From Bacilli bacterium (GTDB lineage Bacteria; Bacillota_I; Bacilli_A; ML615J-28; CAG-698): DNA of 49,923 nt. The DNA lies in NCBI GenBank assembly GCA_017450215.1, contig JAFSVH010000116.1, forward strand, positions 1 through 49,923, read 5' to 3'. This document shows positions 1 through 8,731 of this stretch, in pieces. The translations under genes were made by a program, and so were the position numbers. The first letter of the stretch is position 1; each line of letters opens with the position of its first letter. The notes beneath the pieces are model-generated. The model saw nothing but the letters and a program-made list of their open reading frames with translations. It made no database searches and was not told the origin of the DNA.

Positions 1-1814
1 GTACCTTCATAATATGTTATAGGGTTTATTGATGTAGCATTAACTATTATATTATAAAAGCCAGGACCTTGATTATTATAATACTTTAACTGCACTCTAT
101 AATCATTTACATCTACTTGATGTAAATGAGGTAAGATATTGTTAGTTACAATACTAGAGACATTTATTCCTTTATTAAAGAAATGTAAAGTGACATTACC
201 ATAATCTTCTTCATCATTCCATTCAACATCTATATAATATGTACCTTCATTAAGAGTTAATTCATAAGTATCATAACTTTCATCAATTTTTACCATATTA
301 GAATTATAAATATTGAAATGAGCATCATTTGATATTGATATTGTATACCACCCATCACATTCTACATCAAGGCGATATAATTTGTTGTAACCTGCATTCA
401 AATATGTTGTTACACCACTATCAGTCATGCAATCTAGATCTATGTCATCTACAATTGGAGAAGATGGTACTATTTTGTTCCTATAACTAGACCAAAATGG
501 AGTATTTTTATATTCACAAAGTCTATTTGTTGGGACAGTGATTGTTAGATTAGATGAGCAATTATCAAAAGCATTTAGTCCTAAATTAGTAATTGGAGAT
601 TGTACTTTTAATATTTCAACTTCTTCTAAAGAAGTGCAACCATAAAAAGCATAGGCCCCTATATTTGTAACAGTTGATGGAATAGTAATTGATTCAAGCG
701 ATGTACAACCATAAAAGGCATTTGACCCTATATTCGAAAGAGTTGAATTATTCTCAAATGTAATACTTTCTAGGTTAGTACAATATTGAAATGCAGAATC
801 AGCAATAGAAGTTACATTGGCATATATCATATTTTGCTGATAATATCTCAAATCATAAATTTGACTTGGCAATATAGGAGTTGAATTTGAACCATAATAT
901 TCATTTATAACCACCCCATTCAACTGGTAATCCCACGAAAAAGGAGAAAAGCCCTCAGTAATAATCTCAATACAAGTATAAAACGGAGTCAATATCCCTA
1001 ATTCTTGTGCTTCTACCATATTGTTATTTAGCATAGCAGCAAGAGAGGAACCATCCATGAATTCCCAATCATATCTATCTAAAATACCAATTCTTACATA
1101 GCCGTTACTACTATAATTTTTTATATATCTAAACCCACCTAAAGAATTGTAAACATCTCCATCTACTGTACTAGCAAATATACCATTTGCCCATCCAGGA
1201 TTTTCTTGCCCAAAGTCACCATAAAGTTCATCGTTATACCTAATTCCATCAATTTGTGAAGAATCTGAAATCACAGATACCAAATCAGCGCTTGGATAAT
1301 AATCGCTATCAAGTGTATCATTATTGAGATTATGGGTTAATAAATCACTTGCCAAAGCCCATCCTCTTATATTGAAACCTGCAATCACAGCATAAACTTC
1401 CTCTAAAACAGACCAATAATATTGACAATTAGCGCATGGTGTATCAGTTAAATAATTAAGCTCATTACATGTGCAATTTGGAGAAATATTAAATAAGCCA
1501 TATCTATTCAGTTCACTATATTCATCATTTTCTTCAGATGATTTATTCATACCTTGTTTTTTAAAACTAATATAGTTACTAAGTGTGTGGATTTTTTGAC
1601 ATGTTTCATCATGACATGTTTCATCCTCCAATTCATATGCATTCATATATTTTTGCAATAAATTACTTAAGCTTTCAATTATTTCTGCGTCACTTAATAT
1701 AATTTCATTAAAATCATCATTTTCAGTCATTGCATATATTCTATTATTTAATCCAAACAAAAATAATATAAAAGTTACAACTACAACAAACAATAAATAC
1801 TTTTTTATTTTCAC
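1..1814 (-). CDS. Secreted BspA-type leucine-rich-repeat surface protein (3' end missing)
   Basis: My translation of the minus strand is open from a GTG at 1812-1814 to the window edge, about 604 codons without a stop, so the gene continues past base 1. A purine-rich RBS (AGGGAGAAA, 1825-1833) decides the GTG start. Residues 1-28 form a signal peptide (KIKK, then a hydrophobic core, then YAM). A Cys-containing region follows (TCHDETC, CTCNE, CANC). Near residues 360-430 there are BspA/LRR_5 repeats of the type AFYGCTSLESITIPSTVTNI. The rest looks like beta-sandwich modules. BspA-like repeats are known from surface adhesins of gut and oral bacteria. The ligand cannot be told. It lies 32 bp downstream of the lipoprotein gene at 1847 and may be co-transcribed with it. 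Confidence 0.82.
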   Translation of the reverse strand, partial: MKIKKYLLFVVVVTFILFLFGLNNRIYAMTENDDFNEIILSDAEIIESLSNLLQKYMNAYELEDETCHDETCQKIHTLSNYISFKKQGMNKSSEENDEYSELNRYGLFNISPNCTCNELNYLTDTPCANCQYYWSVLEEVYAVIAGFNIRGWALASDLLTHNLNNDTLDSDYYPSADLVSVISDSSQIDGIRYNDELYGDFGQENPGWANGIFASTVDGDVYNSLGGFRYIKNYSSNGYVRIGILDRYDWEFMDGSSLAAMLNNNMVEAQELGILTPFYTCIEIITEGFSPFSWDYQLNGVVINEYYGSNSTPILPSQIYDLRYYQQNMIYANVTSIADSAFQYCTNLESITFENNSTLSNIGSNAFYGCTSLESITIPSTVTNIGAYAFYGCTSLEEVEILKVQSPITNLGLNAFDNCSSNLTITVPTNRLCEYKNTPFWSSYRNKIVPSSPIVDDIDLDCMTDSGVTTYLNAGYNKLYRLDVECDGWYTISISNDAHFNIYNSNMVKIDESYDTYELTLNEGTYYIDVEWNDEEDYGNVTLHFFNKGINVSSIVTNNILPHLHQVDVNDYRVQLKYYNNQGPGFYNIIVNATSINPITYYEG

Positions 1815-1846
1815 AACAATTAATTTCTCCCTTTTACTTCAATATA

Positions 1847-2344
1847 CTATCGCCCCTGAATATATACTATCAACTTATAATCACTTGGATAATATATTAA
1901 GTAATACTGTAACCCCTCATGATATATAAATAAATATGATTCCTCAAATGTGATTAAATCATCTTTTGGTATTTGCATTTTATTAACTCTTATTTCAGTT
2001 TTTAATTCATTAATTATTTTTTTCTCTAATTTTTCAATCGTGTATTGATCTTCTCTATCCATATCACTCTTTTTTTCTTGAAAACCATTATTAAGTAAAA
2101 ACTCTTCTGGTTCCTGATCAAACTGAAAAACACAATAACTAGGATGTCTTCCATGCATAAAAATTTGTGATGAATATGCTCCAATCAAATTAGCATCTTG
2201 TGGAATGATAATTTCAATTTGCTCTTCAATACGATGCATATAAAATTCTTTCTTGTCTTCAACTTCGGTATTTGAACAACCAATAATAAATATGGAGTTC
2301 AATATTAAAAATAATATTACAATAGACATTATTTTTTTTCGCAT
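1847..2344 (-). CDS. Small lipoprotein, paralogue A of a tandem pair
   Basis: A 165-residue protein with a lipoprotein signal peptide: MRKK, a hydrophobic core, and lipobox IIGC with Cys at about residue 23. The mature part is unrecognised. It shares several blocks with its neighbour at 2468-2953: IIIPQDANLI, FQFDQEPEEFLLNNGFQEK, LITFEESYLFI and YYPSDYKLIVYI. The two are clearly tandem duplicates with roughly half their residues identical. An AGGAG lies 7 nt before the ATG. The stop is TAG. It is predicted to sit on the outer face of the membrane. The Tyr/Phe/Ile-rich C-terminus suggests a compact beta fold. No function is assigned. Confidence 0.8.
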   Translation of the reverse strand: MRKKIMSIVILFLILNSIFIIGCSNTEVEDKKEFYMHRIEEQIEIIIPQDANLIGAYSSQIFMHGRHPSYCVFQFDQEPEEFLLNNGFQEKKSDMDREDQYTIEKLEKKIINELKTEIRVNKMQIPKDDLITFEESYLFIYHEGLQYYLIYYPSDYKLIVYIQGR

Positions 2345-2467
2345 ATAATAATACTCCTATTTCTAAAAAAAACTCGGTAGCCAAACATGTAATTTCACTA
2401 CTAATAAATACTAGGCTCTTTCTATTAATGGTTCAATATTTGAATTTATATTGCATAAAAAAGTATT

Positions 2468-2953
2468 CTACTGTGGCATAATATATACTATCAACTTATA
2501 ATCATTTGGATAATATACCAACAAATAATTCCACTCTTCAAATATGAATAAATATAATTCATCAAAAGTAATTAAACTTTCTTCAGGGATTTTTAATTTA
2601 TAAGTCTTATTTTCTGCTTTTAAATGATAAATTATATATTCTTCAAAATCATCAATCATTAATTGGTCATATACATCTATACCTTTTCTTTTTTCTTGAA
2701 AACCATAATTAAGTAAAAATTCTTCCGGCTCTTGATCAAACTGAAAAACATAATAACTAGGTGACATTCCCCGAATAAGTGCATGCTTTTTGTATTTTTC
2801 AATCAAATTTGCCTCTTGGGGAATATTAATATTAGTTTGTTCTTTTACAATATCTATAATATTTTTTGTTGCTTTTTTATCATTCGTACATCCTATCAGC
2901 AAGAATAATGGGAGTATTAATAATATCAGTATTTGTTTTTTCATATTATGCAT
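2468..2953 (-). CDS. Small lipoprotein, paralogue B of a tandem pair
   Basis: A 161-residue lipoprotein with lipobox LIGC around residue 22, homologous along its whole length to the protein at 1847-2344 (shared FQFDQEPEEFLLN, ITFDELYLFI, YYPNDYKLIVYI). Two starts are possible. The first ATG (MHNMKK) is only 3-4 nt from AGGAG, and the second (MKKQ, 9 bases in) is 12 nt away; the second gives a more usual lipoprotein N-terminus. An extended -10 (TGG then TATAAT at 2984-2989) suggests it has its own promoter. Function unknown. Confidence 0.8.
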   Translation of the reverse strand: MHNMKKQILILLILPLFLLIGCTNDKKATKNIIDIVKEQTNINIPQEANLIEKYKKHALIRGMSPSYYVFQFDQEPEEFLLNYGFQEKRKGIDVYDQLMIDDFEEYIIYHLKAENKTYKLKIPEESLITFDELYLFIFEEWNYLLVYYPNDYKLIVYIMPQ

Positions 2954-2983
2954 TTTCTCCTATTCCACTTTATTATTTCTTTA

Positions 2984-2989
2984 ATTATA
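2984..2989 (-). promoter_or_regulatory. Extended -10 promoter of the lipoprotein pair
   Basis: TATAAT on the minus strand preceded by TGG, an extended -10, about 35 bp upstream of the start at 2953. I see no convincing -35. It would drive the lipoprotein pair and perhaps the BspA-like gene behind it. Confidence 0.45.
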
Positions 2990-3049
2990 CCATTTCTTTT
3001 GTAAGCATCTACGTTTAAATTGTAATATGTGCTTCAAAAAGTAAATCGC

Positions 3050-3199
3050 TCACGAACCTCTAATTGAGCCAAATCTTAATACAAAATCAGCATTACTACA
3101 TTCCATAACCATAGAACACACTCCGCAATTGATATTAAAAAAACAAACAAACCAAAATACCAACGAACACAAAAAGAAAAAAAACAAACGCTTAAACAT
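3050..3199 (-). CDS. Possible 49-residue membrane peptide
   Basis: A short ORF starting ATG TTT AAG CGT 3 bp after the stop of the lipoprotein gene at 3203-3844 and ending at TGA (3050-3052). The last codons of the upstream gene supply GAGG 8 nt before the ATG, so translational coupling is plausible. The peptide has a positive start (MFKR), a strongly hydrophobic Phe/Leu/Val stretch to about residue 21, then a Cys-rich tail (NCGVCS, MECSN). It could be a small membrane protein or a signal-like peptide. Against it, length and AT-richness make a chance ORF possible. No family recognised. Confidence 0.4.
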   Translation of the reverse strand: MFKRLFFFFLCSLVFWFVCFFNINCGVCSMVMECSNADFVLRFGSIRGS

Positions 3200-3202
3200 A
3201 TA

Positions 3203-3844
3203 CTAATCCTCGTTTTTATTAATAAATAATTGCTTATCAATTTTTCTATCAAGCTTTAAAGAATCATTATCCATACTTATTTGAAACACTTTATAAAATA
3301 TGTATTCATAAATTAAATCATTATTTTTTTCATAAATATCAAATTTCATTTTTTTATCATAGAAATTATCCACACTATTATTTAATAGTATTCCGATTAC
3401 ACATTCTTCATTTGTATTTATTGAATCTAAAGATATTGATTTTGTAATATATGTTGCATAATTTAATGTTCCTTTTTCATTAATTATTCTTATTTTTTCT
3501 TTTGAAATATCATGGATAGATATTTCAAATATCTGTTCAACAAAGTTAATGCCTTTGCCAATTAAAAAACCATATATTTTCCAATCACTTGGTTTCTTAT
3601 ATTCCAAATAATAATCAACATAGTCATCAAAAACCCCATAATATATATTAAGAGTAATTGTATCATTTTCAATTCTCGCCTTATAGTCCACTGAAATTCC
3701 AGACATTACTTCGCCATTTGGATTATAGAAAGAAAAGCTAGATATTTCTTCATTATCACTTACACTTAGCTCATTGACGTGCACACTACATCCAACTAAA
3801 AGTAATAAAAAAAGAAAAAGAACTTTAATTTTTGTTTTTCTCAT
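3203..3844 (-). CDS. Lipoprotein of unknown function
   Basis: A 213-residue protein with a lipobox LVGC (Cys near residue 19) after a Leu/Phe-rich signal peptide. The mature part has many short hydrophobic/polar alternations (SFSFYNPNGEVMSGISVDYK, DTITLNIYYGVFDDYVDYYLEY) typical of a beta-rich domain. I do not recognise the family. It has its own promoter (3862-3890). It lies between the glycosidase-type operon and the tandem lipoprotein pair, so it belongs to the same secretome block. The stop is TAG. Confidence 0.78.
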   Translation of the reverse strand: MRKTKIKVLFLFLLLLVGCSVHVNELSVSDNEEISSFSFYNPNGEVMSGISVDYKARIENDTITLNIYYGVFDDYVDYYLEYKKPSDWKIYGFLIGKGINFVEQIFEISIHDISKEKIRIINEKGTLNYATYITKSISLDSINTNEECVIGILLNNSVDNFYDKKMKFDIYEKNNDLIYEYIFYKVFQISMDNDSLKLDRKIDKQLFINKNED

Positions 3845-3861
3845 ACGTCACCTCAAACACA

Positions 3862-3890
3862 ATTATATCATTCATAAAAGCCGAGGTAAA
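3862..3890 (-). promoter_or_regulatory. Sigma-A type promoter of lipoprotein gene
   Basis: Minus strand TTTACC (3885-3890), 17-bp spacer, TATAAT (3862-3867), about 18 bp before the ATG at 3844. The rest of the gap 3891-4143 is AT-rich with no ORF or strong structure that I can see. Confidence 0.65.
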
Positions 3891-4143
3891 TAAATTTCTT
3901 TATAAATATATAATAATTAATCTTAAAAGGTTAATTCTTATGATAAACATTAGAAAAATCTAATCTAATGTAAGCAATCAATAACAAGCATTCTAACATT
4001 TCTACCAATAAATTAGATTATAATTAATGTGAAAACATCGTAGCATATTTTTATTATTAAAACTAGTTTTCATTAGATCATTATAAAGAAGAAAGCCTAA
4101 TAATCTCAAAACAAATAATTTCATATAAATATTATATATTAAA

Positions 4144-4182
4144 AATTCTAACTAATTATATGAATAATAATTAGTTAGAATT
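4144..4182 (-). terminator. Rho-independent terminator after lipoprotein 4222-4767
   Basis: Perfect 16-bp inverted repeat (4144-4159 and 4167-4182, 7-nt loop), followed on the minus strand by TTTTTAA. It lies 40 bp past the stop codon of the lipoprotein gene. Confidence 0.8.
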
Positions 4183-4221
4183 CTTGTTTCTATATTCCTA
4201 ATTTTATTAGTTTATTAAATA

Positions 4222-4767
4222 TTAATAATTAAAGTTAGCTTCAATTTTAGTTTTTTGCCCATTTAACATATAACTTAAAACTAATGAAGCAATTTTACCA
4301 TCATTAACTTTTAATTCAATAGCACCATCACTAGCATTGCTACCAACTAATGATTCTAATCCAGCACTTGTAAGTTTAGCACTTAGTGCTCCACTTTCTA
4401 TCTTTATATCAGCTAAGATTTCTTCTTTTAAATCTAATTTATAAGCTGCATCAACTGTGCCAGTTTTTTCTTCATTGTTATATTCATCTTCACTATCTAA
4501 ATCATTTAATTTTTTGATTTGAGCAGTATAAGCGAATTTACCATTTTGTAGTGTATAAGCTGCAGTTTCTTTATAAACTTCAAAATCACCTTGAGTAATA
4601 GTAGTAACAAGTGTGAAGCTAGCACATTCATCACTAGTTGCTTCTAATGCTTTTTCTAAATCAGTCTTTTCAACTGTAGTATTTCCATCACAGGCAACTA
4701 AAAATAAACATAAAGAAAGAACTAAAACAAATATATATTTAAATAAATTTTTAATATTTTTCTTCAT
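4222..4767 (-). CDS. Lipoprotein, operon partner of the phosphodiester glycosidase-type protein
   Basis: A strong RBS (AAAGGAGGT, 4775-4783) sits 7 nt before the ATG at 4765-4767, which sets the start there rather than at an ATG 36 bases further upstream inside the previous gene. The 181-residue product begins MKKNIKNLFK, has lipobox LVAC (Cys near residue 26), and then a mature domain starting DLEKALEATSDECASFTL. Repeated tyrosine/threonine strands (AAYTLQNGKFAYTAQIKK, DAAYKLDLKEE) suggest a LolA/LppX-like half-barrel, but this is only a resemblance. The stop of the upstream gene is 1 nt before its ATG, so the two are one operon. Confidence 0.78.
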   Translation of the reverse strand: MKKNIKNLFKYIFVLVLSLCLFLVACDGNTTVEKTDLEKALEATSDECASFTLVTTITQGDFEVYKETAAYTLQNGKFAYTAQIKKLNDLDSEDEYNNEEKTGTVDAAYKLDLKEEILADIKIESGALSAKLTSAGLESLVGSNASDGAIELKVNDGKIASLVLSYMLNGQKTKIEANFNY

Positions 4768-4768
4768 C

Positions 4769-7700
4769 TTATTTACCTCCTTTAACTTTATTAGCTGCTT
4801 CAATTGATTGATTCATCTTTGCAATTATTTCAGCATAATCATTAATAGCTTTTTGCAATTTACTTAATGCAGCACTATCAGCCTTTGCTTCATCAATGAT
4901 TTCAAGTTCAGCTTGTGCTTCTTTTATAGCACTACGTGAAGTAAGAACATTATTTGCATCAATTCTACTTACAATTGCTTTGAAATCATCATCACTCTTA
5001 GCTTCACCAATTGTGATAGTTTTCTCTAATGCATCCATGCCAATTCCATCATAAGTAGCAGATGTAGCTTTAATTGATGTCTCACCTTCGCTTAAAGCCT
5101 TAAATGTAACTTTAACTAATTGTTTTTGTACATCTTCTTTTTGAGGATTAACAAAGCTACAATTAATCAGGCCATCACCTAATGTATAATTACAGCCATC
5201 AACACTTACAACTTGTAATTTTTCTTTATCATATTCAAGTTTGAAATTAAGATTTGTGAAATTATCAATCTTTGAATATAACTTATATTCAAATGTACCT
5301 TTTGCTTTTATCTCTTCACTAGCTTCATCAATTAAAACTGGAATTTTATCTACTACATCAAGTGTCCATTCCTTAATAACGAAATTACCAAAATTATCTT
5401 CAAATCTTACTTTGAATGTATGTTGTCCTTTTGGTAGAGGTACTAAAGCACTTGGTGTCCATGATATATGGTAACCACCACTAATTTCTGATACTTGAAC
5501 ATTAGTTAATAATTTACCATCATAATAGAATTTAAGTGCATCTTTATTAATACCTGTATCATCATCTTTAATATCGAATGAAACAGTTTGAGTTGTTAAA
5601 TAAGTTTCACTTTCTGGATTTATATTTTCAATATATGGACTATTGAAATCATCATTCTTAAATCCATAAACAGCTCTTAAAGAATCAACATAAATAACAC
5701 CATTAATTCTTTCAGATTCAGTAACACCCATAACTCTTACTAAATAAACAACACTAATTGGATATTTAATAGTCGTATCAAGTGGTGCTTCTAGATATTT
5801 CCAACCAACCCAATCAACATGAAGCTCTCCAGTTTGACCTTCAGCTGAGAAGTCAGCATATTTAGCTGCACTTGATCCACTTTCAGAATATTGAAGTCTA
5901 ATCCAAGCGCCTTGTGCAGATGGTGTTGCATAAACCCACATACCAATTGCTGTTGGAGTTCCAGGAATTGTAACTGAAGATCCTCTACCAATTTGAGTAC
6001 CAACTGTTCCAGTAGTTCCCTTTAAATTGAATTCAATCTTAAGTGATTTCTCGCCAAATTTTACATATTCTAAATCAGTATTAATAGAACAAGATCCAGT
6101 ACCACCATTAACTTGATTGTTTCTCCATTGACCAGTTCCGTTTCCACATTTATCATTTTCAAAACCAGTAATTTCTTGTGGTAAAGCACCAATAGTTACT
6201 AATACTTTAGCAGATGCTTTTCCATGACTTACATAGATATAACCAGTCTTACCAGAATCACTTGTAGCAGTAAATACACCATGATTATCAATTGTACCAA
6301 TTGCTTCATCACATGTCCATGTGAATGATTCATTTGAACATTCTAATAAATCACTACCATTATAAGCTTTAACACCTAATGTAGTCTTCTCTTTTGGACC
6401 TGATGCAATATTATTAACTGTTGTATATAATTCTGTAACTGTATTTGTTACACTAACATCAACATAGGTAGTAGCATTTCCAGATGTAATTTTAATCTTA
6501 CCACTTCCAGTTCCTTCTTTAGCTTTGAACTTTCCATCAACGATTGAACCACAATCGCCTTCAACACTCATATTATAATCAGGAACAGCTTTTGGATTAT
6601 ATTTGCCATCTGTAGCTTTAACAGTAATATCAACAACAGTGTTTTCTAATACAACTAGATTATTAGGATAAGCATGTAATAATGTATCACTTCCAACATT
6701 AGTATCATAATCTTTCTTTAATACTAATAATAAAGCATCACTATCATTACGTTCTTGACCATCAGAAGGTGAGTTAACTGTTGTAAGCTTAGAATCACCA
6801 GGAAGTCTAATAGTCATATTAGATGATCCACCACCATCCATTCTAATAGCAGCAACACAACCTAAACTCTTCATATATTCAGCACAAGCTTGGTCAGTCA
6901 AACCTACAGAAAGTAATGGTTGTCTTCCATCAACTACCCATAAAACGATAGTACCATCAGCTTTATAACCAATAGTAGTTCTTGGGTGAACTGAAGGATC
7001 TCCCATATGAACTAATTCACCATCTTTTAAGATTTCATAGAATCCACAAATAGATTGAGCTACTTTACTCCAATCATGACTACTATCATTATTAGTGATA
7101 TTGAATGTAATAGTATCATTAGCTTTAAGTCCACCTAAAGCACTTAAACTAGGACCAACTAATAATAATTTACCTTCAGCTAATTTAGTTCTAGAATCAG
7201 TTGTAGCATTTTCCTTAATGCTTTCAACTGTTGCTGTAAATGGTGAACCAATTTTAACATCACCACTAGTAAGTTTTAAAACAACTTCACATGAATTTGC
7301 AAGAATTCTACTATCTTCAGCAAAATCACTTGTTAAAAGGTAAATATCATTATTTGCAGTTTTCTTTTGTTTATTAATATGTTGGAAACTAATTGCATTT
7401 CCACCATTTACATTATATGAAAAACTTAAATCAGATGTTCCAATAAACATATGGCCATCATCATAAATAGCAAAACTATCATAGCCACTCTTACCACTAT
7501 TAGCACTAATAACACGACCATTTTGAATTATAGTACCAACAGTAACACCATTACTTGTATCAAATGGCGAAGCATTAACACCAGCAATAACAGTGTAGCC
7601 TCTACTTTGAGCAAGTGCAATGTTTGTGGAAATAGTGTCTCCACCAAATTCATATTCACCGAACACAGCAAGAGCTTCTACTCCACTATTAACTGGATCA

Positions 7701-7909
7701 TATTCAAGAACATAATTTCTTTGAGGACTACCATTATCACTTTGTGTATAAGTATATGTAACCTTATCCATAATTGTTCTTGAATAAGTTTGCTTAACTG
7801 TTCCAATACCTGCAGCATTAACAACTACAGAATAAGCAAAGAACATAGCAATAACTAACATCAAAATTAAAAACGAATTTAAAACTTTGAATATTCTTAA
7901 TTTATTCAT
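4769..7909 (-). CDS. Secreted phosphodiester glycosidase (NAGPA family) with Ig, CBM-like and cohesin-like modules
   Basis: A 1046-residue exported protein. Residues 1-32 are a signal peptide ending VVNAA. Residues 50-400 match the phosphodiester glycosidase/NAGPA family by its core motifs: HPRTTIGY (308-315), DGRQP (327-331), then GLTDQACAEYM and MDGGGSS (357-363). In bacteria this family is linked to exopolysaccharide and cell-wall glycan processing. Next come two BIG_2-like Ig domains (about 405-575), a jelly-roll CBM-like region starting GFENDKCGNG (about 580-745), an Ig-like domain, a cohesin-like module (KGTFEYKLYSKIDNFTNLNF), and a C-terminal helical hairpin. There is no LPXTG or dockerin, so how it is held at the surface is unclear. 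The lipoprotein at 4222 follows 1 nt behind. The substrate is not known. Confidence 0.85.
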   Translation of the reverse strand: MNKLRIFKVLNSFLILMLVIAMFFAYSVVVNAAGIGTVKQTYSRTIMDKVTYTYTQSDNGSPQRNYVLEYDPVNSGVEALAVFGEYEFGGDTISTNIALAQSRGYTVIAGVNASPFDTSNGVTVGTIIQNGRVISANSGKSGYDSFAIYDDGHMFIGTSDLSFSYNVNGGNAISFQHINKQKKTANNDIYLLTSDFAEDSRILANSCEVVLKLTSGDVKIGSPFTATVESIKENATTDSRTKLAEGKLLLVGPSLSALGGLKANDTITFNITNNDSSHDWSKVAQSICGFYEILKDGELVHMGDPSVHPRTTIGYKADGTIVLWVVDGRQPLLSVGLTDQACAEYMKSLGCVAAIRMDGGGSSNMTIRLPGDSKLTTVNSPSDGQERNDSDALLLVLKKDYDTNVGSDTLLHAYPNNLVVLENTVVDITVKATDGKYNPKAVPDYNMSVEGDCGSIVDGKFKAKEGTGSGKIKITSGNATTYVDVSVTNTVTELYTTVNNIASGPKEKTTLGVKAYNGSDLLECSNESFTWTCDEAIGTIDNHGVFTATSDSGKTGYIYVSHGKASAKVLVTIGALPQEITGFENDKCGNGTGQWRNNQVNGGTGSCSINTDLEYVKFGEKSLKIEFNLKGTTGTVGTQIGRGSSVTIPGTPTAIGMWVYATPSAQGAWIRLQYSESGSSAAKYADFSAEGQTGELHVDWVGWKYLEAPLDTTIKYPISVVYLVRVMGVTESERINGVIYVDSLRAVYGFKNDDFNSPYIENINPESETYLTTQTVSFDIKDDDTGINKDALKFYYDGKLLTNVQVSEISGGYHISWTPSALVPLPKGQHTFKVRFEDNFGNFVIKEWTLDVVDKIPVLIDEASEEIKAKGTFEYKLYSKIDNFTNLNFKLEYDKEKLQVVSVDGCNYTLGDGLINCSFVNPQKEDVQKQLVKVTFKALSEGETSIKATSATYDGIGMDALEKTITIGEAKSDDDFKAIVSRIDANNVLTSRSAIKEAQAELEIIDEAKADSAALSKLQKAINDYAEIIAKMNQSIEAANKVKGGK

Positions 7910-7948
7910 ACAATCAATCTCTCCTTTTCGATTTGTATTTACAAATCC

Positions 7949-7977
7949 ATTATAGCATTTTTACCATTTGATGTAAA
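7949..7977 (-). promoter_or_regulatory. Promoter of the glycosidase-lipoprotein operon
   Basis: TTTACA (7972-7977), 17-bp spacer, TATAAT (7949-7954) on the minus strand, about 40 bp upstream of the ATG at 7909. A 6-bp hairpin (7931-7946) lies at the likely transcript start. The gap 7978-8188 is AT-rich. A weak inverted repeat (AATCCTA/TAGGATT, about 8030-8070) may end the upstream operon but has a long loop. Confidence 0.7.
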
Positions 7978-8188
7978 CAATAAAAGAAGTATAGAGATAA
8001 TAATCAAGAAAACAAAACAAATAAAATAAAATCCTAAACAAAAAATGAAAAATCATCTTTTGAATAGGATTTATAATAATTAAAAAAATTAAAATTAATT
8101 AAAAATAATCAAGAAATTAAAAATCAACAAAATAATACATATATTAATATCAATTTATAAATACCATTTTAATTTAATTCTTTAAGCA

Positions 8189-8719
8189 TTAAGCTGTTTT
8201 ATTTTTTATTTTCGTCTTAATTCTAGATATAGTATTATACACTTTTCTACATTCAATTTTCTTAGCCTTTGCTATTTCAATTGGTTTATAGCCTTGGCTA
8301 ATAAAATTTAATATTTCTAGCTCTAATTCACTAAAGCCATAGTCTTTATATTTATCTCTAATTGAATCAACTTCAAATTCACTTTTTTCTTCTTTAATCA
8401 TCTCAGGAAATTCAACTAAAGTAACATTATAAAAATATTTCTTCTCTTGATTAAGCAATCTTTGAAATCGATAGATTAATAGCATTGAGAAATACATTGT
8501 GAATGTTTTTCCTTTATATTCATTAAAATTCCTTATTGCTTCATCAAGAACAATCAAACCTTCTTGAATATAATCATCTCTATATTTAGGTTTAATACGA
8601 AAATCTTTTATCTTTTGATTAATCAAATGTTGATATTTATAAACCATTGCATTGTAAGCTTCTTCACTACCTTCTTCAATCAAATATAACAATTCAAAAT
8701 CGTTATACTTGATATACAC
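8189..8719 (-). CDS. SigH-like RNA polymerase sigma factor
   Basis: A sigma-70 family protein of about 176 residues with only the two minimal regions. Region 2 is around EEAYNAMVYKYQHLINQKIK to FTMYFSMLLIYRFQRLLNQEK, and the region 4 helix-turn-helix is near the C-terminus (SELELEILNFISQGYKPIEIAKAKKI). The position right after rlmB matches B. subtilis, where sigH follows the cysS-mrnC-rlmB-yacP cluster; yacP is absent here. GGAGG overlaps the end of rlmB and is 5 nt from an inner GTG (8717-8719), which I prefer over a GTG four codons upstream that contains the RBS itself. In Bacillus SigH serves competence and sporulation; the role here is unknown. Confidence 0.8.
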   Translation of the reverse strand: MYIKYNDFELLYLIEEGSEEAYNAMVYKYQHLINQKIKDFRIKPKYRDDYIQEGLIVLDEAIRNFNEYKGKTFTMYFSMLLIYRFQRLLNQEKKYFYNVTLVEFPEMIKEEKSEFEVDSIRDKYKDYGFSELELEILNFISQGYKPIEIAKAKKIECRKVYNTISRIKTKIKNKTA

Positions 8720-8731
8720 AAATACCTCCAC

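Noticed and set aside
7451..7783. 110-codon plus-strand ORF inside the glycosidase gene
   Set aside because: Low-complexity Ser/Thr/Ile/Asn translation opposite a well-supported domain; a shadow frame.
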